DNA from: Streptomyces sp. SAI-127
GTDB taxonomy: Bacteria; Actinomycetota; Actinomycetes; Streptomycetales; Streptomycetaceae
Assembly (NCBI RefSeq): GCF_029894425.1
Contig: NZ_JARXYJ010000001.1
Coordinates: 4,278,001-4,342,000 of the forward strand
Reading direction: 5' to 3'
Length of the DNA: 64,000 nt
Shown here: in pieces, positions 43,155 to 51,585 of the stretch
Layout of the letters: every line of letters starts with the position of its first letter
How positions within the stretch are numbered: the first letter of the stretch is position 1
Position numbers and translations under genes: made by a program
The notes under the pieces: model-generated
Told to the model about the DNA's origin: nothing
What the model saw: only the letters and a program-made list of their open reading frames with translations
Databases searched by the model: none

Positions 43155-43200
43155 AAAGAGAAGGACCTGCGCTCGGAGGGGGGTGCAGGTCCTTCTCTTT
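43155..43200. terminator. Bidirectional terminator between surface protein and GMC genes
   Basis: aaagagaaggacctgc (43155-43170) pairs perfectly with gcaggtccttctcttt (43185-43200), 16 bp, 14-base loop, and has A and T runs on the two flanks suitable for both directions. Confidence 0.9.
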
Positions 43201-43214
43201 GGCGTTTTCGGGCT

Positions 43215-44990
43215 CTACGACTTCTTCGGCACCGCCGGCATCCCCAGGAACGGCAGCTTCAGCGCGCCGAAGGCCTCCGCCGGGACCGCCGGTGACGTGG
43301 GCTCGACGGGGTTCAGCCGCTCGTACGCCTCGCCCTGCTCCGGACGCGGGTCCTGCTCGCCGTTGTTGGGCCAGTACGACATCGCCCGCTCCGCCTGCGC
43401 GGTGATCGTCAGCGAGGGATTCACGCCGAGGTTGGCGGAGACCGCGGCGCCGTCCACGACCGAGATCCCGGGGTGCCCGTAGAGCCGGTGGTACGGGTCG
43501 ATGACGCCGGTGTCGCGGGAGGAGCCGATCGGGCAGCCGCCGAGGAAGTGCGCGGTGAGCGGGGCGCCCATCAGCTCGCCGACGTTGGAGCCGGCGAAGC
43601 CGTTGATGTCGGCGGCGATCGCGGAAGCGGCCTCGGAAGCGGCCCTGATCTGCTTGGGGTTGGGGGCGCCGTGGCCCTGCCGGGCGGTGAGCAGGCCCTT
43701 GCCGACGCCGTCCGGTTTCAGGTACGTCGACAGGGAGTTGTCCAGTGACTGCATGACCAGGCCGATGATGGTCTTCTCCGACCAGCGGCGGTTGGAGAGG
43801 GAGCGCAGGACGAGGAGCGGGTGCCTCGCGGCGTTCGCCAGCCAGGCCATGACCCTCGACGAGCCCTCGGCGTACGGCACCTGGAGGATCGACAGGCCGC
43901 CCATCGAGTTGGAGCCCTTGCCGTAGCGGACCGGCTCGATGTGGGTGTTGTCGTCCGGGTGGATGGACGAGGTGATGGCGACACCCTGGGTGAAGTCGAC
44001 CTTGGGCGCACCCGTGGCCCTGCGGTAGCGGCGGTTGTCTGTCTGGGCGCCGACCAGGGCCTCGGAGTTGGTGCGGGTGAGCTCGCCCAACCGGTCCGAG
44101 ATGTACGGCAGTTGGCCGCCCGCCTTCATACGGTGCAGGAGGGTCTGGGTGCCGTAGGTGCCGGCGGCGATGACGACATGGCGGGCCTTGAAGGTGCGGC
44201 CCTTCGCGCGGCGCTCGTCGGTGGGGAGGGTCGCGACCGCGTAGCCGCCCTGGGAGTCGTCGGTGACCGACACGACGGAGGTGAGGGGGTGCACGACCGC
44301 GCCCGCCTTCTCGGCGAGGTAGAGGTAGTTCTCGTTCAGGGTGTTCTTGGCGCCGTGCCGGCAGCCGGTCATGCACTCGCCGCACTCGGTGCAGGCCCTG
44401 CGGGCGGGGCCCGCGCCGCCGAAGTAGGGGTCGTCCACCTGCTCACCGGGTTCGGCCTTGGCGGCGCCGTCCGCGTCCTCGCCGTCGCCGAAGAACACGC
44501 CGACCGGGGCCATGTGGAAGGTGTCGCCGACGCCCATCCGCTCCGCGGCCGCCTTGAGGTGCACGTCGGAGGGGGTCATCGTCGGGTTGAGCCGTACCCC
44601 GAGCATGCGGCGGGCCTGGTCGTAGAACGGCTTCAGCTCCTCCTGCCAGTCCGTGATGTCACGCCACTGGGGGTCCTCGAAGAACGGCTTCGGGGGGACG
44701 TAGAGGGTGTTGGCGTAGTTGAGCGAGCCGCCGCCGACACCCGCCCCCGCGAGGACCATGACGTTGCCCAGGAGATGGATGCGCTGGATGCCGAACATGC
44801 CGAGTTTCGGCGCCCAGAGGTAGTTCTTCAGGTCCCAGGAGTTCCTGGGGAGGGTCTCGCGGGTGAAACGGCGGCCGGCTTCCAGGACACCTACGCGGTA
44901 GCCCTTCTCGGTGAGGCGAAGGGCGGTGACGCTGCCGCCGAAGCCTGATCCGACGACGATGACGTCGTAGTCGTAGGTGTCCTGTGGCAC
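43215..44990 (-). CDS. GMC-family FAD oxidoreductase (cholesterol-oxidase-like)
   Basis: 591 residues from GTG at 44990 with GAGGAGAGCAC ahead. FAD motif GSGFGG at about residues 14-19 (DVIVVGSGFGGSVTALRL), and MVLAGAGVGGGSLNYANTLY. The C-terminal domain has GGCPIGSSRDTGV and HPGISVVDGAAVSANLGV. A Cys cluster CTECGECMTGC with CRHGAKNTL resembles that of this subgroup. Probably oxidises an alcohol or sterol-like substrate. 40 bp downstream of the aldehyde dehydrogenase start-to-stop, so both are likely co-transcribed; alcohol then aldehyde oxidation is plausible. Confidence 0.88.
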   Translation of the reverse strand: MPQDTYDYDVIVVGSGFGGSVTALRLTEKGYRVGVLEAGRRFTRETLPRNSWDLKNYLWAPKLGMFGIQRIHLLGNVMVLAGAGVGGGSLNYANTLYVPPKPFFEDPQWRDITDWQEELKPFYDQARRMLGVRLNPTMTPSDVHLKAAAERMGVGDTFHMAPVGVFFGDGEDADGAAKAEPGEQVDDPYFGGAGPARRACTECGECMTGCRHGAKNTLNENYLYLAEKAGAVVHPLTSVVSVTDDSQGGYAVATLPTDERRAKGRTFKARHVVIAAGTYGTQTLLHRMKAGGQLPYISDRLGELTRTNSEALVGAQTDNRRYRRATGAPKVDFTQGVAITSSIHPDDNTHIEPVRYGKGSNSMGGLSILQVPYAEGSSRVMAWLANAARHPLLVLRSLSNRRWSEKTIIGLVMQSLDNSLSTYLKPDGVGKGLLTARQGHGAPNPKQIRAASEAASAIAADINGFAGSNVGELMGAPLTAHFLGGCPIGSSRDTGVIDPYHRLYGHPGISVVDGAAVSANLGVNPSLTITAQAERAMSYWPNNGEQDPRPEQGEAYERLNPVEPTSPAVPAEAFGALKLPFLGMPAVPKKS

Positions 44991-45030
44991 GTGCTCTCCT
45001 CGTTGAGAACGTCGTTGAGAACGGGTGTTT

Positions 45031-46644
45031 CTACTTGAAGCGGAAGGCCTTCATCAGCCTCAGGCTCCGGCTCATGAACTGCGCGTACTTCTCGTCGTCC
45101 ATCCCCAGCGAGGGCGCCATCGGCAGCAGCCGCTGCTGGGCGACCGTCTGGGCCTCGGTGTACTTGAGGATGCCCTCGGAGCCATGGCGGCGGCCGAGGC
45201 CGGAGTCCTTCATGCCGCCCATCGGGGACTGGACGCTGCCGTAGGCGGAGGCGTACCCCTCGTTGACGTTGACCGTGCCGGCCCGGACCCGTGAGGCGAT
45301 CTCGCGGCCGCGCCTGCCGTCCTTCGTCCACACCGAGGAATTCAGGCCGTACGGCGTGGAGTTGGCGAGCTCGACCGCCTCGTCCTCGGTCTTGAAACGG
45401 TAGAGGGAGACGACCGGGCCGAAGGTCTCCTCGGTGCACACGGCCATCGGTTCGGTGACGCCGTCGAGGATGGTCGGCTCGAAGAAGTAGGGGCCGATGT
45501 CCGGGCGGGCGACGCCACCGGCGACGACCTTGGCCCCCTTCGACACGGCCTCCTCGACATGGCGGGTGACCGTCTCCAGCTGCCGCTCCCCCACCAGCGA
45601 GCCCATGTCGGCACCGTAGGCGAGGGACTTGCCGAGCCGCATGGCCTTGGTGCGGGCGGCGAAGCGCTCGAGGAAGACGTCCGCGATCGACTCGTGGACG
45701 TACAACCGCTCGATGGAGATGCAGAGTTGGCCGGCCGAGGAGAAGCAGGCGCGGACGGCACCGGCGGCGGCCTTCTCGATGTCGGCGTCCTCCAGGACCA
45801 GCATGGCGTTCTTGCCGCCGAGCTCGAGGGAGACGCCGATCAGCCGGGCGGCGGCGCCCTGGGCGACCTCGCGGCCGGTGCGGGTGGAGCCGGTGAAGGA
45901 GACGTAGTCGGCGTGCCGGACGACCTCGGGGCCGACGACGGGACCGTCGCCGAGCACGACCTGGAAGACCTCGGCGGGCAGGCCGGCCTCGACGAGCAGG
46001 TCGCGGGCCCACAGGGCGGTCAGGCAGGTCTCGGTGTCCGGCTTCATGACGACGGCGTTGCCCGCGACGAAGGCGGGGAGCGCGTCGCCGACGGACAGCT
46101 CCAGCGGGTAGTTCCAGGGGGCGATCTGGCCGACGACCCCGCGCGGGTGGCGCAGCTCGGTGACCTTGGTGAGGGTCGGCACGGCGCCGGTGTGCCGCTT
46201 CGGCTTGAGGTAGGCGGGCGCTTTACGGCCGTAGTGCCGCGCCGCCACGGCGACCGCCTGCACCTCCTCGTGGGCGTGCAGACGGGCCTTGCCGGTCTCC
46301 AGCTGGATGAGGTCGAGGACCTCGGCCTGGCGTTCGAGGATCAGATCGTGGAAGCGGAGCAGGACGGCGGCGCGCTGCCGTACCGGGGTCCGCTCCCACA
46401 CGGCCTGCGCCTTGCGGGCCGCCTCGAAGGCCTTCTCCACGTCCTCGGGCGTCGACTCGGGCAGGTCGGCCAGCTTCTCGCCGGTGAACGGCGTGTGGTT
46501 GGCGGTACGACCGGACCCGGTCACGCCCTTGGTGAGCTGGGCGACCAGCTCCGGGGTGACCACGTCGGCCGCGGTACGGGCGCCCTCCGGGGCGGGGGCG
46601 AGGGGGTTCGTGCCGGTCTTGGCCTGGGCCTGCGCGTCCGTCAT
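45031..46644 (-). CDS. Succinate-semialdehyde dehydrogenase (GabD2-like)
   Basis: 537 residues from ATG at 46644. Aldehyde dehydrogenase signatures: APWNYPLELSVGDALPAFVA, SFTGSTRTGREVAQG, catalytic Glu in LELGGKNAMLV and Cys in SSAGQLCIS. The sequence resembles actinobacterial GabD2-type proteins that oxidise succinate semialdehyde with NAD(P)+. Lies just ahead of the GMC oxidoreductase. Start has no clear SD. Exact substrate not proven. Confidence 0.88.
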   Translation of the reverse strand: MTDAQAQAKTGTNPLAPAPEGARTAADVVTPELVAQLTKGVTGSGRTANHTPFTGEKLADLPESTPEDVEKAFEAARKAQAVWERTPVRQRAAVLLRFHDLILERQAEVLDLIQLETGKARLHAHEEVQAVAVAARHYGRKAPAYLKPKRHTGAVPTLTKVTELRHPRGVVGQIAPWNYPLELSVGDALPAFVAGNAVVMKPDTETCLTALWARDLLVEAGLPAEVFQVVLGDGPVVGPEVVRHADYVSFTGSTRTGREVAQGAAARLIGVSLELGGKNAMLVLEDADIEKAAAGAVRACFSSAGQLCISIERLYVHESIADVFLERFAARTKAMRLGKSLAYGADMGSLVGERQLETVTRHVEEAVSKGAKVVAGGVARPDIGPYFFEPTILDGVTEPMAVCTEETFGPVVSLYRFKTEDEAVELANSTPYGLNSSVWTKDGRRGREIASRVRAGTVNVNEGYASAYGSVQSPMGGMKDSGLGRRHGSEGILKYTEAQTVAQQRLLPMAPSLGMDDEKYAQFMSRSLRLMKAFRFK

Positions 46645-46769
46645 GGCCGCAGGGTATTCGGGAGCGGGGGCTTTGGGTACCCGTCGGTAACGGGCGTTCA
46701 CGGAGTACACACACCTTGCCAGTGATGACTGGCGGTGAATGTGCTGATCAGGGCGTTGGACGAGGATGA

Positions 46770-47708
46770 TCAGCCGCGTTCGGGTTTTTTCTGGAGCAGG
46801 AGGCCCAGCGCGGAGAGGGCCGTGAGACGGCGGGGCTCGTGGGTCGCGGTGGTCGGCTCGGTGGCGTCGGCCGGGGGCCGCACGGGGGTGGGTGCCGGGG
46901 CTTCCACGGCCGGAGGGGAAGCGAGTGCTTCCGCGGCCCACTTCGGCAGGCTCGTACCGGCAACCTCGGCCAGTACCTCGGCGGCCTCCGCCGCCGCCGG
47001 CCGCGACTCCGGTTCGGCGGCGAGGAGCCGCTCCAGCAGCCGGCCGAGGGAACCGCTCTCCGCGACCTCGCCGCCCGCCACGGCCGAGCGGAGCAGGGCG
47101 CCCAGCGACCACAGGTCGGAGGCGGGACCCGCGCCCCGCCCCGAGACGCACTCCGGGGCGACGAAACCGACGGCGGCCTCCTCGGCATTGCCCTGCCCGG
47201 CGGCTCCGATGCCGAAGTCGGTGACGACGACACGGTCGCCGGCGGCTTCGAGGAGGACGTTGGACGGTTTCAGGTCGCGGTGGACGATGCCGACGCGGTG
47301 GGCGGCGTGCAGCGCGCCGAGGACGGCGAGCCCGATCCGGGCGGCCTCGGCGTCCGCCAGTGGCCCCCGTCCGGCCAGGGCGGCGTCCAGCGACTCCCCT
47401 TCCACCCACTCCATGACGATCCAGGGAAGTTCGTCCTCGAGGAGTACGTCGTGGATGGCGACGGCCGCCGGGTGGTCGACCCGCGCGGCGGCACGGGCCT
47501 CGTGCGGCAGCCGGTGCGCGGCCCGCTGCCGCTCCTCGTCCTCCGGATCCCCGGTCAGAAGGGGTTCCTTGACGGCGACATAGCGCTCGTCCTGCTCGTC
47601 GCGAGCCCGCCACACCGTGCCGTTCGGCCCGGAGCCGACCCGTTCGACCAGTCGGTAACGCCCACCGATCAGACGCCCGTCGGACGAGTGTTCGCCGTCT
47701 TCGCTCAT
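46770..47708 (-). CDS. Short cytoplasmic Ser/Thr protein kinase
   Basis: 312 residues. Kinase motifs are intact: P-loop GSGPNGTVW, Lys in YVAVKEP, HRDLKPSNVLL, DFGIG and APECVSG. A short Pro/Ala tail follows, with no membrane span or extracytoplasmic domain, unlike its neighbours. Probably cytoplasmic. It may act with the DUF3710 gene 75 bp upstream. The first of a run of minus-strand kinase genes read from the right. Confidence 0.85.
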   Translation of the reverse strand: MSEDGEHSSDGRLIGGRYRLVERVGSGPNGTVWRARDEQDERYVAVKEPLLTGDPEDEERQRAAHRLPHEARAAARVDHPAAVAIHDVLLEDELPWIVMEWVEGESLDAALAGRGPLADAEAARIGLAVLGALHAAHRVGIVHRDLKPSNVLLEAAGDRVVVTDFGIGAAGQGNAEEAAVGFVAPECVSGRGAGPASDLWSLGALLRSAVAGGEVAESGSLGRLLERLLAAEPESRPAAAEAAEVLAEVAGTSLPKWAAEALASPPAVEAPAPTPVRPPADATEPTTATHEPRRLTALSALGLLLQKKPERG

Positions 47709-47783
47709 GGCACATGAGTACCGTGCGCATCGTGCCGTTGTCGAAGTGACGGGGTCAGAGGCCCGTCAGCCCATGACCCGGGC

Positions 47784-48275
47784 TCAGGCGTCCAGTTGTG
47801 GCGGCCTCAGGACGATCAGCGTGTCGGTGCGCCGGGGAGCGGAGGACATGCGTACGACGGTCCCCTGGAAGGTGTCGTAGGGCCACTCCTCCTCGCTGTC
47901 GGGCGCTGCCCCGACTCCCGACACGAAACCGCGGAGAAGCCAGCCCGGGCCGTCGGAGCCGAGGGCCCGCACGGTCTGCCGGTCCTTGCCGGGAGGGCCC
48001 TGGATCCGCACGACGGCCTGGAGTTCGGTTCCCGCGCGGCCGACGCGTTCCTCGACGGAACCGCCGTACCTGCGTATCGACCGGGCCAGCTGCTCACGGA
48101 CGGTCGCCCAGGAGGTGTCCGGGAGCATGCGGAATGCCTGGAGCTGGATCGCCGTCCGGCCACGGAGGACGGTGACGGCCACGAGGGAGCCGTCGCCACG
48201 GGATGTCATCAACTCCATCCTCACTCCGGGCCCGGTCGGCACCAACAGACCCCCGAGGTCAACCAAAGACACCAT
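47784..48275 (-). CDS. DUF3710 domain protein
   Basis: 163 residues from ATG at 48275 with GGGGGGACTG ahead. Segments VDLGGLLVPTGPGVRMELMT, IQLQAFRMLPDTSWATVREQ and GPGWLLRGFVSGVGAAPDSE fit DUF3710. Usual family members are longer at the N-terminus, so this may be a short form. Lies between two kinase genes, 21 bp after the next kinase stop, suggesting co-expression. Function unknown. Confidence 0.78.
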   Translation of the reverse strand: MVSLVDLGGLLVPTGPGVRMELMTSRGDGSLVAVTVLRGRTAIQLQAFRMLPDTSWATVREQLARSIRRYGGSVEERVGRAGTELQAVVRIQGPPGKDRQTVRALGSDGPGWLLRGFVSGVGAAPDSEEEWPYDTFQGTVVRMSSAPRRTDTLIVLRPPQLDA

Positions 48276-48296
48276 CAGTCCCCCCAGCCGATCCCG

Positions 48297-49868
48297 TCAG
48301 AGCCTGTCCACGCCCAGATTCGCGAGCGCCGTCCGCGCCACCTCCCGCCCCCGCCCGGTGAAGTCCCCCTTGCCGGGATAGCTGACGGTGAGTTTGTACA
48401 TGTCGCCGGTGGAGGTCCGGTAGTAGAAGATCTGGAGTTCGCGCGGGCGGGAATTCTGCGTGTCCGTGGTCTTGTACGTGACGGTGTTCTTGGCGGCCTT
48501 GCGGCCCTGGTAGGTCTGGTCCTCCGGCCGGGTCTTCGCGGTGTCCGGCATGCTGAGGTCGTACTCGCCGCTCTCCTTGAACCGACTGTCGTCGTCGTAC
48601 ATCTCGGCGGCCGCGGACCCCGCGATGTTGTTCGCGGTGTCCTCGGCCTTCCGGTCCAGGGTCAGTTCGATCCAGATGCTGCCGCTGTAGTCGGCGTACG
48701 TGATCCAGTGGGTCTTGTCCGTCTTCCGGTCGGGCGTGGTGGGCTGGTAGTCCGCGGGCACGGCAAGCGTCGCGGCGACGTCCTTGGTGTGCTTCTTGGT
48801 CCAGCCGTCCGGCAGCGGTCCCGCGAACGGGTCCGCGATCACCAGATACGCCGCCACCGCGGCCGCGACGACCGCCGCGCCGAGCCCGAGCCACGCCTTG
48901 CGGCCCAGCCGGAGGCCGCCGCCCGCGGGGACCTCCACGGTCCGCACGATCTGCGTGGGCTCGGGGACGGGCGGGTGGGCGGTGGCCTCCAGGAGCGCCC
49001 TGACCTGCGCGGCGTTCGGGCGGCGCGCCGGGTCCTTCTGGAGGAGGCCGTTGATGGCCTCGGCGAGCGGGCCGTGCGCGGCGGCGGGCGGCGCGGGCGT
49101 GGCGTTGAGGACGGACTGGAGGGTCGCGGGGGTGTTGCTGCGGCGGAACGGCGAGACGCCCTCCGTCGCCGCGTACAGGACCACGCCGAGGGACCAGAGG
49201 TCGGAGGCGGGGCCGGGTCGCTGGCCCAGCACCCGCTCGGGGGCGATGAACTCCGGCGAGCCGACGAAGCCGCCGGTGTCGGTCAGGTTGGTCTCGCCCT
49301 CGATCTGGGCGATGCCGAAGTCGGTGAGGACGACCCGGTCGTACCGGCCGAGCAGGACGTTGTCCGGTTTCACATCCCTGTGCAGGATGCCCCCCGCGTG
49401 CGCCGCCTCCAGCGCGCCGAGCACCTCGAGGCCGATTCTCGCCGCTTCCCGCGCCCCGAGGGTGCCCTCCTGCAACGCGTCGCCCAGCGAACGGCCCTGC
49501 ACCAGCTCCATCACGATCCACGGCCGGCCGTCCACGACCGCCACGTCATGCACGTTCACGACGGAGGGATGGTCCAGCCGGGCGGCTGCGCGTGCCTCAC
49601 GACGCATCCGCTCGAAGGCGTTTGCTCGTTCGCGTTCGGGAAGATGGTCCGGGACGCGGGGTTCCTTGACGGCCACCTCGCGGTCCACCGTCTCGTCCTT
49701 GGCCCGCCACACCGTGCCCATGCCACCGTGCCCGAGCTTGGCGAGCAGCCGGTATCGGCCCCCGATGAGCCGGCCGACGCCCGGCTCCGGCTGAGGGGCC
49801 CTGGGAGGTTGCAGTACATAACTCGTCGTCTCGTCGGACTCGTGGCCGACTCCCCCGCTGCTGCTCAT
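48297..49868 (-). CDS. Membrane Ser/Thr kinase A with extracytoplasmic domain
   Basis: 523 residues from ATG at 49868; ATG at 49880 is in frame. Kinase domain about residues 36-290, with GHGGMGTVW, VAVKEP, LHRDVKPDNVLL, DFGIAQ and APERV intact. A span at about 325-345 (AWLGLGAAVVAAAVAAYLVI) leads to an extracellular domain of about 175 residues (VPADYQPTTPDRKTDKTHWI, then ELQIFYYRTSTGDMYKLTV). One of the kinases that in S. coelicolor form a five-gene group implicated in spore-wall control. Confidence 0.9.
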   Translation of the reverse strand: MSSSGGVGHESDETTSYVLQPPRAPQPEPGVGRLIGGRYRLLAKLGHGGMGTVWRAKDETVDREVAVKEPRVPDHLPERERANAFERMRREARAAARLDHPSVVNVHDVAVVDGRPWIVMELVQGRSLGDALQEGTLGAREAARIGLEVLGALEAAHAGGILHRDVKPDNVLLGRYDRVVLTDFGIAQIEGETNLTDTGGFVGSPEFIAPERVLGQRPGPASDLWSLGVVLYAATEGVSPFRRSNTPATLQSVLNATPAPPAAAHGPLAEAINGLLQKDPARRPNAAQVRALLEATAHPPVPEPTQIVRTVEVPAGGGLRLGRKAWLGLGAAVVAAAVAAYLVIADPFAGPLPDGWTKKHTKDVAATLAVPADYQPTTPDRKTDKTHWITYADYSGSIWIELTLDRKAEDTANNIAGSAAAEMYDDDSRFKESGEYDLSMPDTAKTRPEDQTYQGRKAAKNTVTYKTTDTQNSRPRELQIFYYRTSTGDMYKLTVSYPGKGDFTGRGREVARTALANLGVDRL

Positions 49869-49943
49869 GGGTTCATCCATATCGCGCCAGACCCACAGGC
49901 ATCCAGAGGTGACGCGTTCCGGTCACACACCCGTGACGTATCT

Positions 49944-51527
49944 CTACGGCAGAGTGAACGTGTCGACCGCCACGTCGAAGTACTCCTTGGCCTCCCGCAC
50001 CTTCCCGGCCGGCGCCGACACCCAGACGTCGTACAGCCGGCCGTCCTCCTCCCAGCACACGTCGTAGGTGTGCCGGGCGCCCTCGGCCGCGCTGAAGCCG
50101 TCCCAGGTGAACTCCCAGAACGCGGCGGGCTGTCCGCGGTGCGTGACCGAGGTGACCCGGCCGTCACGGTAACCGGGGTTGGTCTCCGGGCCCTTGGCGG
50201 CCGCGCGCCGCATCACGCCCATGGGGCCACCGGGTTGGGGATCGGTCACCTTGATGCCCAGCCGGAAGGTCTCCCCGGCCGACAGGTAGAAGACCCGCTC
50301 CCCCTGCGGCTCACGGATGAACCCGTCGGGCACGGCGAGCGCGAACCCGGCGGGGTCCTGAGCGACGCGGTAACCGGAGGGGGCGGAGGGGAGGCTCACG
50401 GTGGGTGCCGGCTTCGCCGTTCCGGTCCGGCTGCCGGTGGGTGTCCCGGGCACCGGACTACCGGCGGTCGTACGGCCGTCATCCCCGCCCCGGTCCATCA
50501 GCAGCACCGCCGCCGACACCCCCGCTCCCGCCGTCACGGCGACCAGCAGCACCGCCACGAGCACGCCCCGCCGCCACCGCACCGGTGCCATGAGCCCACC
50601 GCGCCCGGCCCGCTCCGGCGCCGGGGACCGCCGTAGCGGAAGATCCCGCTGGGTCGGCGTGTACGCCCGCTCGGGTGCCCGGCGCGGCGGCGTGCGGCCC
50701 GTCTCCCGGAAAGCCCGCAGCATCCGCTCCGCCTCCACCGCGTCCAGCCGCCGCTCGGGGTCCCGCTCCAGCAGTCCCCGTACGACGGGAAGGAGCGGCT
50801 CGGCCTGCGCGGGCGGCCGGATCTCGTCGATGACGACGGCGTGCAGAATGCCGCCCAACGAGTCCCGCCTGAACGGCGACTCACCGCTCAGGGCCGTGCA
50901 CAGCAACGCTCCCAGGGACCACAGGTCGGCCTCCGGGCCGGTCCTGACCCCCGACATCCGCTCGGGCGCGGTGTACTCGGGCGAGCCGACGAAGGAGCCG
51001 GTCTCGGTGAGGGTGGTGGCGCCCGCGACCTGTGCGATGCCGAAGTCGGTGAGCACGACCCGGCCGGTGCCGGACTCGACGAGCACGTTGGCGGGCTTGA
51101 TGTCCCGGTGCAGCACACCGGCCGTGTGTGCCGCGCGCAACGCGCTCAGCAGGTCGGCGCCGATCCGGGCGGCCTCGGCGGCGTCGACCGGGCCGTGCGC
51201 GGAGATCCGGTCGGCGAGGGAGCCGCCGTCGATCAACTCCATGACGATGTACGGCCGTTCGTCCTGCTCGACGACGTCGTGGACCACGATGATGTGCGGG
51301 TGGGACAGCCTGGCCACCGCGCCGGCCTCGCGCAGGGTCCGGTCGCGCTGGAGCCGGGCGTCCTCGGCGGAGAGTGTCTCGTCGAGGGGGATCTCCTTGA
51401 CGGCCACCTGCCGGCCGAGCAGTTGGTCGGTCGCCCGCCACACCACGCCCATGCCGCCGCGCCCGATCCTCGCCTCCAGGCGATAACGGCCCGCGATCAC
51501 ACGGAAGGTTTCCCCCTCGGTCCCCAT
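49944..51527 (-). CDS. Membrane Ser/Thr kinase B with extracytoplasmic domain
   Basis: 527 residues from ATG at 51527. Kinase motifs intact: GRGGMGVVW, VAVKEI, LHRDIKPANVLV, DFGIAQ, APERM. A span follows the Arg-rich linker (GVLVAVLLVAVTAGAGVSAA). The outer domain reads YRVAQDPAGFALAVPDGFIR and FWEFTWDGFSAAEGARHTYD, the same layout as in C, D and E (GFxxxxPxGW core). Separated from kinase A by about 75 bp. Confidence 0.9.
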   Translation of the reverse strand: MGTEGETFRVIAGRYRLEARIGRGGMGVVWRATDQLLGRQVAVKEIPLDETLSAEDARLQRDRTLREAGAVARLSHPHIIVVHDVVEQDERPYIVMELIDGGSLADRISAHGPVDAAEAARIGADLLSALRAAHTAGVLHRDIKPANVLVESGTGRVVLTDFGIAQVAGATTLTETGSFVGSPEYTAPERMSGVRTGPEADLWSLGALLCTALSGESPFRRDSLGGILHAVVIDEIRPPAQAEPLLPVVRGLLERDPERRLDAVEAERMLRAFRETGRTPPRRAPERAYTPTQRDLPLRRSPAPERAGRGGLMAPVRWRRGVLVAVLLVAVTAGAGVSAAVLLMDRGGDDGRTTAGSPVPGTPTGSRTGTAKPAPTVSLPSAPSGYRVAQDPAGFALAVPDGFIREPQGERVFYLSAGETFRLGIKVTDPQPGGPMGVMRRAAAKGPETNPGYRDGRVTSVTHRGQPAAFWEFTWDGFSAAEGARHTYDVCWEEDGRLYDVWVSAPAGKVREAKEYFDVAVDTFTLP

Positions 51528-51585
51528 GCGCCCCATCATGCCGCAGCGGACGGATGCCCTCCGGGACGGTGACCGGCCAACTCCG

